This document shows, piece by piece, positions 22,501 to 33,664 of a DNA stretch of 64,000 bases (position 1 is its first letter; the number at the start of each line of letters is the position of its first letter). The stretch covers positions 22,012 to 86,011 of the forward strand of contig JAWWNJ010000293.1 of the NCBI GenBank assembly GCA_037176885.1. Direction: 5' to 3'. A model generated the notes under the pieces. That model saw only the letters and a list, made by a program, of their open reading frames with translations. It ran no database searches and was not told the origin of the DNA. The translations under genes were made by a program, and so were the position numbers. The stretch comes from Favolaschia claudopus (lineage: Eukaryota > Basidiomycota > Agaricomycetes > Agaricales > Mycenaceae).

Positions 22501-22832
22501 AAAATGTCTCTGAAATGCAGTGTAAGACGATTGCTGAAGGATGCCCGAGCCTATGGAACTCACTTGTGGGAGTAAAGGCTAAGCACTATGATTTAGCCGC
22601 TGTCTATCGAAACAGAGAGGAACAGCTTGCCTGTTAATGACAATTTTCCTCAAACGAGCAACATCACTCTGCAGGGGGCACGTTCAACGTTAACAGTACA
22701 TTCTTCACGAAGGACTCGAAACTCAACCTGATAATTATGTTTCTCCTTGGGCACGTCCGGGGCATCAAAGTCCTGGGCAAATGCGGAGGAGAGCAGGGTT
22801 AAGGATAGAAAGAGTGGACGGAGAAGCCGCAT
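19527..22832 (-). CDS. ER-type HSP90 chaperone (endoplasmin-like)
   Basis: ATP-dependent chaperone with a secretory targeting signal: MRLLRPLFLSLTLLSSAFAQ at the N-terminus and HDEL followed by TAG at the C-terminus (19527-19538), which together indicate ER residence. HSP90 hallmarks in order: LRELISNAND (about 22465), DTGIGMS, TLAKSGTSDFL, QGNLIGAFGLGFYSSF (about 22060), an acidic charged linker (about 21600), VKRVFITSD and LPLNVSRETLQ (about 21010), then the C-terminal dimer region with a second acidic tail. At about 22417 a G is missing in the NANDALEKFRL region, and another one-base break lies at about 19630 just before GIELPDHL. Both would truncate the protein if real. The start with a signal peptide was chosen over the longer frame that opens at 22865. 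Budding yeast has no such ER HSP90. Confidence 0.88.
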
Positions 22833-22925
22833 TCTCGACGACTGCACACAAGCGTTGCGTTGCACGACGAGAGTGAAGGCTGCTGGCAGAGAACAGTTCT
22901 AATAAATCGGTCCGCGGCTCTGCGC

Positions 22926-22946
22926 TACGTGGTGACACGTCAGCGC
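22926..22946 (-). promoter_or_regulatory. UPRE-like bZIP site upstream of the ER HSP90
   Basis: On the coding strand of the HSP90 gene, TGACGTG followed by TCACCACG lies about 95-115 bases before the ATG. TGACGTG is the core bound by XBP1/ATF6-type bZIP factors, and CCACG is the distal half of an ERSE. A TATATA stretch lies at about 23028. Induction by the unfolded protein response would fit the product, but this is inferred from a short motif. Confidence 0.4.
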
Positions 22947-23093
22947 GTCGGGCGGAACGCGGTCACGTTTCCATCTCCTCTGCTTCGACCTTGATGCAAC
23001 CTCATCGAACGGCTTGTTGCTCGGCGTTATATATACTCACGACGCTCGCGGGAACGAAATAATGTGTGAATCTAGCTACGACAATTGGACAGA

Positions 23094-25709
23094 TCACTTT
23101 GGTACGTGGACAGACAGCTGAGGCGCAGAGAGTTGGGACAGGTATGTCTGCGCAACCATCATACCATCAGCAAACCAGAGTCGGTGGATATGGCAGAAGT
23201 CTCACTCTTATCCATCGCTCCCTCTGGTCGGGGACATGGTCGAACATAATGTATCTCTTGTCGTTCTGGCAAATGAATTCAGACTCAGATTGCTCGTGGA
23301 GTGCAAAAACGAAGAATTCGAACCTTCAGAACCTTTTCAATTTCACCCACGTCTACACCCTTGGCAAGGACCTTCATATCAACTTTGCCGCCGCCGCCCT
23401 CTCCTTGATCTTCTTCTGTCTCATCGGCTTTGACACCGCCGTCCACCTAGCAGGCATAGATTTCAGAAGCGACCAGCGAGACAAGCATGAAACCGACTCC
23501 TTCTCCTCCAATCTTCCTCAATTTCCCCCAGAATTCGACGAAAGAATTTTCTGCGAGCATCTCGTCGAAAGCCTTCCTGGAGTCAGTGGTGCGCTCTCTC
23601 TGCCATCGCTCGAACTCTTGCTCCAGTGAGCGTATGTCGAACCCCAGCTTCTTCACAGGCAAAGCACTGAGTAAAGAATCAAGAGGCAAAGAATTGAAAA
23701 ACGTGGCCAATGAAGGGGCGTGAGCTTCGAAGATGGCATGAAGCGCCGCCAAATGTTTTGCGCGGAGATGCGTGATATGAGCGTTGAATAGGCTGATCTG
23801 CGCATTCACCGATAGAGGAGAGTTCCTGAATCGGGGATCGATAGAAAGCGAGGGCACAATGACGTCCCATGTAGTCTGAGTGATAAAGCAAATAAGATAC
23901 TGGACGCAACTCAGTAGTTTCGTACCTGGGGGTCTCGAACAGCGTCTGTGAGCAGGCTCCTGAATTGCGAAAAAAAAATCAAAGGGTCAGCGCCACAAGC
24001 CGAACCAAGGTCAGCGAAAGTCGTCGGCGCACTTGAACAGCATTTCACCCTCCTCCTTGTCCCCCAATTGCCGTGATCGTCCGATTTCAGCTTCAACGCG
24101 CCCGCGATCGGCTCGTACTTTTTCTTCTCGTTCTTTCACCGCCTGTTCAGCGCGTTGTCGACGTTTCTTTTGTTGGTCTTCGTACGACTCCTCTGCAGCA
24201 GTGTCGTTGGCATTGGTGGTTTGGTCAACGGGATATTGGAAGTAGATGATGACTTTCCCTTCAGGAAAGTGTTGAAGAGCTCTTCACGAAGCGATGAAGA
24301 TCCCACGGCATCGTAACGTGGATCGTCGGTCAAATCGCGCTTGACCTGATAAAGTGTTAATAGACCCGTAGGAAAAATTGAACAATGAACTTGCGTCTTT
24401 CCAGACCGAGTCCTCTTTGATTGCGACTCCTCGCTCTCTCAATAGAGCGAAGAAATCGTTCTCTGCTTTCAAAGCAGCAGCCCTCTTTTCTAGATCAAAT
24501 TAGAAACAGTGCGGCGGCGGCTTCAGAACGAGAGATTTACGCTCGCCGAGTTCTCTGACCCATTCCCGGAATTTCTTCTTCCCTCTCTCGATCGTCGCGT
24601 CCCCAACCATAGAACCGTCCGATCCTTCTTCCAAGTCCCGACGAAAATCAGACCAACTCGTCCTAGTGCTCTTCACCTCTTCCTTCAAGAACCGTTCAAA
24701 TTCTTCTTTAGGGCTCAAGAGTTTCCTTCTCTTTCTTCACATTGGCTTGTCGTATCTCTCGAGCTCGCTCGCGACAATACTCATCGAAGGCCTCCTCGGC
24801 GAGCTGATACAGACTGGAGTAAAATATACCGTGGATCTGAAACAAATTTGGGTAGAGCTACATCCCAGGGATGCAACGGATTTATGTCCTTCTCCCTGAG
24901 CAGTGTCTAGAACACGAAACGTCGTGAGGAACGCAAGTGCAGGGATAGTGGTAGTAAAGTACCTTGAACAACGCCTTTGCCTCTTCCACCGATAGATCCA
25001 CTCGGTCCGGTATAGTGAGCTTGGCGGCTAGAAGCTTTTGTTTCTCTGCCTCCTCTTCGTCCCGTATCCTTTGCGCCTCTGCCTCCACTCTTTGCCTCTC
25101 CTCCTCCGCCTCAGCAGCAAGTTGTGCAGCCGCTTCCTTTTCCCAATCCTCCATTTCGTTCTCATCATCGCTCTCCCTCCTCCTCCCCCGTCATCAATTT
25201 TGGCCTTCTTCGTTATCACAATCTCATTCACTAGGAACAGGATCCTCCGCCTTTCGTTTAGACCGCGTCCACAACCTCGTTCTTGACCCTCTCGATTTCG
25301 CGAGAGATGTCGGCAGAGGCTGCAGTCTCGGCGGCTCTTTCTTGTTCTTCTCGTTCATGTTTCTCCAGCGCCTCGACCGCTTCCTTGATTTCTTCGGGGA
25401 CATGCCATATGCTCTCCTTCTTAGTCTTGTTCGAATAAAATACATTGCCTTCCGTGGTCTTGACACGCAACCAGTCTGTGCCAGGAATCGGAGTCTTCAC
25501 AAGAGGCTTCTCCTTCTCTTTTTCTTGGTGGTTGCTTGCGCTGTGGGAGGGAGGATTGGGCGGACATAGGTTGATTCCTTGGTGTTGACATTGTAGAAAT
25601 ACGGTTGGCCGGTTGGACCTAGACGCGTCTGAAGATGTGTCGACCACGACACTAAGGAAAACTGACTGATGTGCTCCGTCCAACCAAAGGGTAATGGCGC
25701 GGCGGACAT
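23094..25709 (-). CDS. WW-FF domain protein (TCERG1/Prp40-like)
   Basis: Nuclear factor linking transcription and pre-mRNA splicing. It starts MSAAPLPFGWTEH, the first half of a WW domain, which continues after an intron as GPTGQPYFYNVNTKESTYVRP. A second WW domain (TDWLRVKTTEGNVFYSN) follows, then a long charged coiled coil (EEERQRVEAEAQRIRDEEEA). A row of FF domains comes next, beginning DLSVEEAKALFK (about 24985), with later ones at EEFERFLKEEV, ENDFFALLRERGV and a degenerate set up to DVGEIEKVLK. The last exon reads LSQLSAPQLSVHVPK. FF domains bind phosphorylated RNA polymerase II tails and splicing factors. Two WW plus several FF domains fit the TCERG1 (CA150) group. An in-frame TAG at about 23447 falls inside an intron of about 51 bases. 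The gene is divergent from the Air-like gene, 218 bases apart. Confidence 0.85.
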
Positions 25710-25927
25710 GAACGTTTAACTCGGAAACATTTGTTGACATGTGTTGAATTGAAATTTATTTCATTGGTTTGCTTCCGCCCATCTTCCGCTAGACTCGACA
25801 CAGCCACTTCGCCAGGTTGGTTGGTGATAAATCACGGGGACCAACCGGCGATAGGCATCGGTTTGATCGACTGTCATCAAATCCCTGCTGTGGCGGACCT
25901 GGGTTCGAGTCTAATCTTCCGCCTCGA

Positions 25928-27814
25928 ATGTCAATGACGGAGGTTATTGACCTCACCTTGGATTCACCTGGCCCAAGCGACGCAGACAACAAGCAAAGTC
26001 GGAGGAAAGAGCGACGAGCAGAGAGGAGACAAAAGAAGCGGGATTCAAAGGAGAAGCGACGGGAAGATTCACCTGACAGACGCGACCGACACCACGACAG
26101 ACACCGCGACGACGACGACCGCCACCGTGACCGCGATCACGGGTCGACGCGCAGGGAACGCTCTTCACATCGCTCCAGGGACGAAAGGCGTGATGCAGAC
26201 CACGGAAAACGCCGGCGAGACTCTTCTCGCGAAAACGACAGAAAAAGGTCTCGACGCGACAGATCTGCAGAGCGCGAGTCCCGTATTCCCCAACGAGGAG
26301 TTATTCATCGTCGACGAAGCCCCTGCACCATTGCCGGCCCGCCGCACGTTACGCTCCTGCAGCTCCCATCGAGGAACCCGATCTCGTGCTCCCTCCTCAT
26401 GTCTCTATATTCGGCGACACGCCCGATGCTATCCTCCCAGCAGAGCCCGTTGACCTCGGATGAAGATGACGACTACATTGAATATCTAGACTACGATAAC
26501 AGAAAGGTACTACTAGCTAACATGCATTGCTAATTGCCATTCAATACTCCCAGGACTTTGTGCGTTACTACGAGGAGCAGCCCGAGGAAAACGAGAAGCG
26601 TATAATCATTTGTAAGAAATGCGGAGATGAAGGCCATATAGCTGCAGCCTGTGTAACTCTGATCGTGCGTTACATTTTCCCTTGCCTCGAGAATTCTTCT
26701 GACCGCTTTCCAGTGCTTGACATGTGGGGCTCGGGACGACCATCCTACGTTCAGGTACCGGGCTCCTCGAGTAGCTGCCTTGTGCCGCTAACTGATTTAT
26801 TCGCTCCTATAGGTGTAAATCGTCGAAGAATTGCTTCAGATGTGGAATGCGCGGCCATCTTATCGACGTGAGTTCTTCGTCCTTTTCTAGCATACTGTAG
26901 CTCGACGTCAGACCCGAAACTAGGAATGCCCAAACCAACGTGCAGCTATGTCGGGCGTTTGTGAGAGGTGCTTTTCTACATCGCACCTGACAACTGTGAG
27001 TGTTCTTGGCTGACTTGTACTACTATCCCTCAGGCGTCTCGCAGGAATGTCCGCTTTTGTGGCGAGTGTATGTCTACGTCGAGGAGGAAGAGCATGAGCG
27101 TATTCTCAAGACACGGAAAGAAAGGATGGGGTTCGCTTTAGGACAAGGCGGTGAAGGCTATATCGCCCGTGATGCTTGCTGCTACAATTGCGGGGAATCG
27201 GGACATTGGGGCGATGTGAGTCTTTTCTACCTTCACCTCTGAGCGCCACCTAACCCCGTGTAAAGGACTGCCGAGAATTCTACCACTCAGAAGAGATTGT
27301 CGAACCCACCGCTTTCAGCCACTACTGGCTCACCCAGGGACCATTCACTATAGAGGAACAAGCAAGTCGACCACCGCGTGACTGGCGGGCCGATATCCCT
27401 TTGCCAGGCGGAGTGGAGAATGTCGGGCGGCAAGCGAAGAAGAAGGAGATGGAAAAGCTGGCTCGGCGGCAGCAGCAGGATGAGGACGATGACGCGAACG
27501 ACTGGTTCCAAAACATGGGGAAGAAGCCTGAGCGCGAGCGACGTCCATCGGGGAACATTCCAACAGGTCCTCGAAAAATGATTCCGCTTCCCTCGAAACC
27601 ACGCGCGATGCCCATTGCCTCCTCGTCCAAGATTTCCCTCACGGACCGACTCAGCGACCGTCCACCACCAGATCGCCCTGCAAAGGACCGTAACCGCGCC
27701 TCAGCCTCAGACTCGAAGTATCGTAATGACCGCGACAGAGGCGGCGGCGAAGACAGACATCGCGACCGAAACAAGGATAGAGGCCCGCGTTACACAGGCG
27801 GTTATTCGCGATAG
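25928..27814 (+). CDS. Zinc-knuckle protein, Air1/Air2-like (TRAMP)
   Basis: RNA-binding subunit type of the TRAMP complex, which hands nuclear RNA to the exosome. The N-terminus opens MSMTEVIDLTLDSPG, close to a SUMO-interaction motif, followed by a long Arg/Asp/Lys/His-rich low-complexity block. Five CCHC knuckles then appear across introns: CKKCGDEGHIAAAC (26613), CLTCGARDDHPTFRC (26713), CFRCGMRGHLIDEC (26840), CERCFSTSHLTTEC (26960-27040) and CYNCGESGHWGDDC (27180). Five knuckles and the CPLLWRVY after the fourth match Air proteins. A C-terminal basic RD-rich tail ends GGYSR. The segment between the basic block and the first knuckle (26280-26460) can be read continuously only by changing frame twice, so it contains indels. 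The exact function of the long RD-rich ends is unknown. Confidence 0.82.
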
Positions 27815-27914
27815 AGAGTTTACCAGATTTGTTTGCAATGTATCGTAATTAGCAGAACGACCATGTAGCCCGGGCCGCATATTTGATCGCACATTACCCT
27901 CTGTTCTCGCCACC

Positions 27915-28949
27915 ATGCTCGTCAATCTAGTTCCCTCCGCGATGGATTTCACGACGCGACCTAAGTCGCTACCGACAGCGTGAGTCAAGGCTCGACTCGT
28001 CTAGCGCGTCGGGACATAATACTGAGCGGTGCCCGATGCAGACCGCAGAAGAAGCCCGCACCCGCACCCATAGCGCCCGACTCTTCCGACCCCCGCTACG
28101 CGCATGATGATATCCTTAGAATACGCGGCACTGCAACACCAGAACCACTGTCCCTTAGGTTGACCCACCATGGCTCTCAAGCAAGAATCAACCCTCATTG
28201 CATTTCAGGCATGTACGTCGTGCCATCACCGGAGAACTTTTTGGTGTGGGACGCGGTATTCTTCGTGCATCAAGGTGAGTTATGATGAATGCAGCATTGG
28301 GGCGAAGCAAGATTGATTGACTGACTGAGCGCGTGGTGGGTGAAAAGGATACTATGCCGACGCCATCCTCAAATTCCGCCTCACATTCCCAAATAACTAC
28401 CCCGAAAGCCCGCCCACAGTGCAATTCGTGACCGACGTCGTGTTCCACCCGCTCATCTCGCATTCTGGGATCTTCAATCTCGCCCCAAGGTTTCGTCCAT
28501 GGCGGTGAATAATTCTCAAATGATTTCTGTCGAAGGAATTCTCATTTGACGTGACGTTGTGTACTATGTAGGCCAAAGGAACATCGGGTATTCGACATCC
28601 TTCATTATATCAAGGCAGCGTTCAAGAAACACGCGTTGGATGAAATCAAGGAGTCGGATTGCTTGAACAAAGAGGCATATCGATTGTAAGCTATCTTACC
28701 CTCCGAAACGCCTGGCATTTCTCACAACTGTCCAGATACCATGAAACAACTTCGTCGTTTGCTGGCTTAGCCTCTCAATCTTCTCTCCTCTCACAATCCG
28801 CACCTGCTCTCTTTGACCGAGACCATCCAACACTGAAAGGAAAGCCGAAGGATGCTCTTCCCTTCAGAGAACTCGCCCCCGACCAACTACAAACCATGCG
28901 TGCCAAACTCGGACTGAAAGAATGGCAACAAGAACCGAAAGAAGGCTAA
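27915..28949 (+). CDS. Inactive E2-like protein, FTS/AKTIP family
   Basis: Ubiquitin-conjugating fold without the catalytic cysteine. After a short first exon (start in context gccaccATGc) the core reads LEYAALQHQNHCPLGMYVVP, ENFLVWDAVFFVHQG, YYADAILKFRLTFPNNYPES (about 28350) and VVFHPLISHSGIFNL. At the position where an active E2 has HPN and then Cys, this protein has HPLISHSG and no Cys. The C-terminal part (HRVFDILHYIKAAFK and SDCLNKEAYRLY) and a loose tail match the FTS/AKTIP group. In filamentous fungi FTS joins Hook and FHIP proteins to tie early endosomes to dynein. The gene is convergent with Vip1, 94 bases apart. The role is inferred from the family; start and second exon boundaries are approximate. 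Confidence 0.75.
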
Positions 28950-29043
28950 CCAGTCGAGTACAGTATATTACCAGCGGACGGTCTATGTATTTACAGGATC
29001 TTACATTACTTACTCTACGAGAGGTCTACGCGAATCTATAGTT

Positions 29044-32000
29044 CTAGGGATCGTCGCTACTAGTGCTACTGTCGTTCCCGGGCGCGACGATGAGCGGGTT
29101 CGAGGTGATGTTTTCGTAGGGGGTGTCCGGGCCTGTATCTTCATCGATGTCTTCCAATCTATGGAAATGTTTGGAGAGCTTTTCAATGACCAGAGAATAC
29201 GGCAGGTGTTGTGTCAATTTTCTGTACATCGTCAGTGCTAGGATTGGGTATGGTTCGCGATCGACATACTTGCGGGCTTGCACGTTGAGCGAGTGCCGTG
29301 CGTCCAGGGTGGAATCGAGAACATTCGAGGAGTGCGCGCCTTCACTGACTGACAGCCTGATAGAATATTCCTTGTCGGATTTGCCCCGGCCGTGGTTTCG
29401 CTCATAAAGCTCGAAAGTGATGTGCGACTACAAAATCATCGGTCAGCAAGGCGAAGAAGACAACAGTAGGCACTAACACAGTAGTCAAGCTCCGGTATAC
29501 GACGGTTGGCGATGGGAAGTCCGGAGTGCAAGACAAGGTTGACGAGGGTGTGGATGTGGCTTTCCTTGGTAAAATACAGAGTCAGGGAGCTTCCTCCATT
29601 ATTTCGAGCCGCTTCCAAGTCCTCTACGACATTCCGCAACAAAGGGAGCGAAGTGAGAACACCGATCTCCTCTCTACACAATATCAGTCAGCAATTTGCC
29701 TAGGGTCTGAAAGCAGCACCCACTTCTCATCTGGATCAATCCCGTACTCTTGGGGTGCGACTAAATCAAAGAGAGCCTTTGCGCGACCATACAGCTCGTG
29801 CAGTTTTCGGTCCGGAGGGCTTTGAGACTGATCAGAGCGACCGTTCTCGTCGAAGATTGCAAACAGGAAGGTTCGATGATGGAGCGCGCAATATTTGATT
29901 GTGTCGTACAACTCTGAAACCTGGAACCAGTTCAGTATGAGTTCGTCGACCAAGCAAAGAAGAGACATACCCGCGAGGGATCGAACTTTTTCTGTTCCAC
30001 ATCGCAGAAATCTTCGAAGAGTTTCTCCCAGCGTTCTCGGAAGAGCCAAGGCTCATCTCCACAACACCTACGGACGTATGAATTGTGAGCTGAAGAGAAG
30101 CAAATTGTGGAGAGTCTCACCATCGCTCCTGAATCTTGTCTACATCCATATTCTCGAAATTCCTCCGCATAATGGTCCTGAACGAGCTCAGGAGCTCAAT
30201 GACTTCCTTCACAACCTCCACCGGCTCCTTGTTCATGCTCTTCGGCCACGTCCAGTTCGGGGCGTTTCTCCGGCTCTCCAGGTCGCAATAGGATCTTCAA
30301 TCGCTTCTTGACATCGTCTGTCAAGTCCTTCGCCGCGTTTGAGTCATCCAGAAGATCTTTCCGCACGATCAAGTTCAACGGCGTCTGATGCGGAGACGGA
30401 GACTGTGTAGTCTGAACAGGCGAGGTGACATTCGTCTTGTTGCTCAGCGCTGCAATGTCTGTTGAAGAGCGCGAAGATATCGAGCTGGAGGTGGAGGATG
30501 GCGCGCTGTAGGTCGAATTCTGCGAGTCTACCAGGGCAGCGGCGAATATCTCGGCTGAAGCAATGACCCGTCGTTCGGAGGATGTGAATATCTGGGGAAG
30601 AGATTTCAGGCAGACGGTCAACCGTCAAGGACGAGATAGCGAACCTTGACATTGTTGAGAGCATCTTTGTCTAACCGGCAATTAAGTTAAAGGGAAGAAA
30701 CCTGATTTTCGGACACTCACTCATGATAGAGATATCCTTCTTCATATTTTCTCCGAGATCTCGAGATTGGTATCGTGCAGAGTGAGTAAACTCGCCGCCC
30801 CTTCAAAGCCTAAATAAGAAACCAGCGAGAAAATCAATTGAACGCACCATTTGAACACCAGCGTCAATTTCGTCAATCGCCGACCTTGACCGGGCTGGCG
30901 CTTAGAGTAAACAGGCTTCAGTTGTGCCTTCGTCCCTGGTAAATCAATCTTGCTGAACAGAGCGTTGTTCAATTGAGAGAGCTTGACAAGGTCTTCTCCA
31001 TTCGCGCCGAGGCTTTAGCCTCATTAACCGCAACAGCGATGAAATTCAGCTGTTTCTTTTCGCGCAAGATGATCTCCTCCTTCTCCCCGTTCAGCAGAGT
31101 GACGAAAGGCTGAGTCCAAGGTTCGCCAATTGGGAAGTTGCTACCATGAATCAATGCGAGTACTTGAAACCTTGTGAGGAAAATACACCTACAACTTGAG
31201 TTTCTGCTTCGGGGTTCTGTCGGCATGGCGGAATACAGTCACATTGGCCTTCAACAGCCAAGTCGGCGCTTCCTGAGTTGGGGACTCCGCAACGGACAAA
31301 GGCCGATCGGGAGAAGAAAACAGTCTCATGCAAAGGTTGGCCAGGATTTCAGCCGCTCGGTCTGAAGGTTTTGTATCAGGATGGGGGCATAACGCAAGAA
31401 CGGAAACAGAATCCAAGAGGGTCAATGGTGGAAGCCGGAATTAAATAAAATGAAGAACGCCGCCAACCAAGCTCCGCAACTGAATTTATAGCACTTGTCC
31501 TCGAAAAAGACGTACCGTAATATGACTCGTTCCCTTTTACGAAACTCCCAGCCATTGACGTCGATTACTTGACTGCGTTGGCCATTATCACAACGCAGCA
31601 TATCGTAGCCACAGACGCGCTGTCCAAAGCCTTCGCAGATCTTCTGGGCCCAAGTCCTCTCCTCTTCGCTCAAACGGGTGATGAATCCGCAGAGAGGATA
31701 TGAATTGTACGACGATGACGCAGAAATTATAGGCATACCGAATTTCTTTCCCGTCTGTGTTCCTTCGCACGACACCGTCAACGACGGGCGACTTTCTTGT
31801 TTCCCGCATGCGTGTATTCCTGGCCGACAGTGTAGACCTTGATGTCCTCTGAGTTATCGACATCAATGAATTGCTCGTAGATATACGATCCGTCGGTTCT
31901 GGGGTGATTGAGGGTCGGATCCTGGTCGCTCGATTTGTTTCCGACCTTGTTGTCTTCAGTGCGAGGTTTCGCCATGCAAGAATAAGCTAACCTTTCTGAA

Positions 32001-32828
32001 TAAACGACGTCCGCCACCGTCCCGGAAATAGATATAAACATTATGATCTTCGCCGCTGACTGGTTTTTCTACGAAAGGTTTCTCGAGAACCTGGCCGTCA
32101 ATGACAATAGCATTGCCATCTTCACGAAGAGAGACTTCAGGTGCTACTGAAAATTCCCCGATAGTCAGATCAAGTCTAGTCTTGACTAACTCCTTCAACT
32201 CTTTGTCGACCCGCGGGCCACCATCTCGAGAAACCTCCAGTCTAGGTGGGGTTGGAACTTTGAGATGATCCAGTACGGCCCCGACGAGTCGGCGGTCCCA
32301 TAAAAGAGCTTGAAAGGGAAGGTCGTTGATGCAAAAGGGGATTGCGAAGCTTGACGTATGAGACGGCCTTGTCCAAAGGGAAATCGGTGGAGAAGAACGA
32401 TATGAGCACGTCGCATCTGGGCCAGTTCTCGACATCTTGATTTCAAAGTCAACGGCTGAGGATGATCACAAAGAAATTGAAGGCATACCCTCGTCCAATA
32501 TGACCTTGTCCCCGAAAATTTTGACCTCGATCGCCCCGTTTGCACGTTCCACCAGACGAGTGATAATTTCCCGCATGGCTTTGGATCGTGCCTTCACATC
32601 CATTGCGCAGACACCGAGTACCATAGGTTTCCCCGAGTACTTTGGTGTGATGGTGTCCTGGGAATCTTGTAGAGCTCTGCTTGGAGAGTTGAGGGAATCT
32701 GAATGGATGGAATGGGAGCTAGAGGCTGGAGAGCTGGATCTTGTAATGACTGAGCTCGACCGATTGGACTTTTCAGGGGAGTGGTGAAAGAAATTAGAGA
32801 GGCGGGAGCGAGAGGTAGAGGAGGTCAT
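29044..32828 (-). CDS. VIP1: Vip1/PPIP5K inositol pyrophosphate kinase
   Basis: Makes 1-diphosphoinositol phosphates, signals in phosphate and growth control. A Ser-rich N-terminus leads to the kinase half: [16 protein letters not shown] (about 32625), [34 protein letters not shown] (about 32320), [35 protein letters not shown] (about 32040) and [20 protein letters not shown] (about 31590). The phosphatase-like half opens with [14 protein letters not shown] (about 31215), the RHxxRTP signature of histidine acid phosphatases. It continues through helical blocks to a Ser/Asp-rich end. An extra T at about 31543 breaks the frame after VIDVNGWEF, again in a short homopolymer. ATG at 32828 was preferred to the in-frame ATG at 32891, but either is possible. 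Both enzyme halves are present, as in yeast Vip1 and fission yeast Asp1. Confidence 0.9.
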
Positions 32829-33664
32829 CGTGGTAGAGGATGAGGAAGACCAGGCCTCTGGGAGACCTGGTGGAAGGAGCTGAACAAACACGTTCGACGG
32901 AGTGACATCAAAAAATCCATATCGGACTTCGGATCGGATTAGCCGGGCGAGCCCTTTTGGCGCTCAGCATCGTGCACACGACCACTCAAAACATCCTCAT
33001 GAGTAGTCTGGAAGAGCACGGTTTAGTCGCGAGTGAACAGCAAATAACACTCGAGACGATAGAAAATGTGCAGTAATTATAACTAACAGCCGGTGTCTCT
33101 GGGAATACATGCGTCCAGCACCGAAGCCCCGGACCCTGCCTGGGACCTAGAAAAAACCGCACATCGCGGCAGTCGTTTATCTGCAGCTGCCTCTCCTATC
33201 TCCCTCATCGTCGTCCTGGTGGAAATACTCGCCGACTATCAGTCAGACCTTACCGGTATGAAAACAACGAGTTCAAGCAATTTTTTGTGGCACAGATAGC
33301 CGGAGCACCGAAGGTCGCTTGAACAGTGCGATGTGGCCTTGCAATTGACAAGAGGCGACACCAAGCCAGCACTTGAAGGTTTCCGTAGTGTCTCCGTCGC
33401 GCCAGCAGTCTGCACAATACTTGACTTACATAATGGAGGACGCCAAGAGAGCTCGGAGTCCATAGGTAAGCCCACAGCCACCGGATCTTACCGCGCCGAT
33501 GTCATTGGCGATCCAAGAAATGGCTCATCTGTCATGTTCCTCAACAAATGCCTCAGTCTTCTGTGACTCCCGCCGATAAATAAGCTCGCGTTCAATATCA
33601 TGGTTCCCGTAACCTTCATCTCGGTCTATCCTCGCCTCTACCATCCTCGCCTCTATAAACACCA
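32829..33664. other. Intergenic, no gene seen
   Basis: About 830 bases between the divergent Vip1 and copper ATPase genes. Open frames here (for example plus strand 33333-33566) have no family resemblance. Direct signals beyond ordinary promoter composition were not found. Confidence 0.4.

Noticed and set aside
24964..25569. Long plus-strand Ser/Leu-rich open frame of 201 residues
   Set aside because: It is the antisense shadow of the charged coiled coil in the WW-FF gene.
25830..25920. Possible tRNA gene: ggttcgagtc at about 25901 looks like a B box
   Set aside because: No acceptor stem pairs with the 3' tcttccgcc, the D and T arms do not close, and the best anticodon-like stem has an eight-base loop.
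32437..32787. Plus-strand 116-residue open frame
   Set aside because: Antisense of the Vip1 N-terminus, which is supported by clear kinase motifs.
33333..33566. Plus-strand 77-residue open frame upstream of the copper ATPase
   Set aside because: No family resemblance and no splice signals joining it to the gene.
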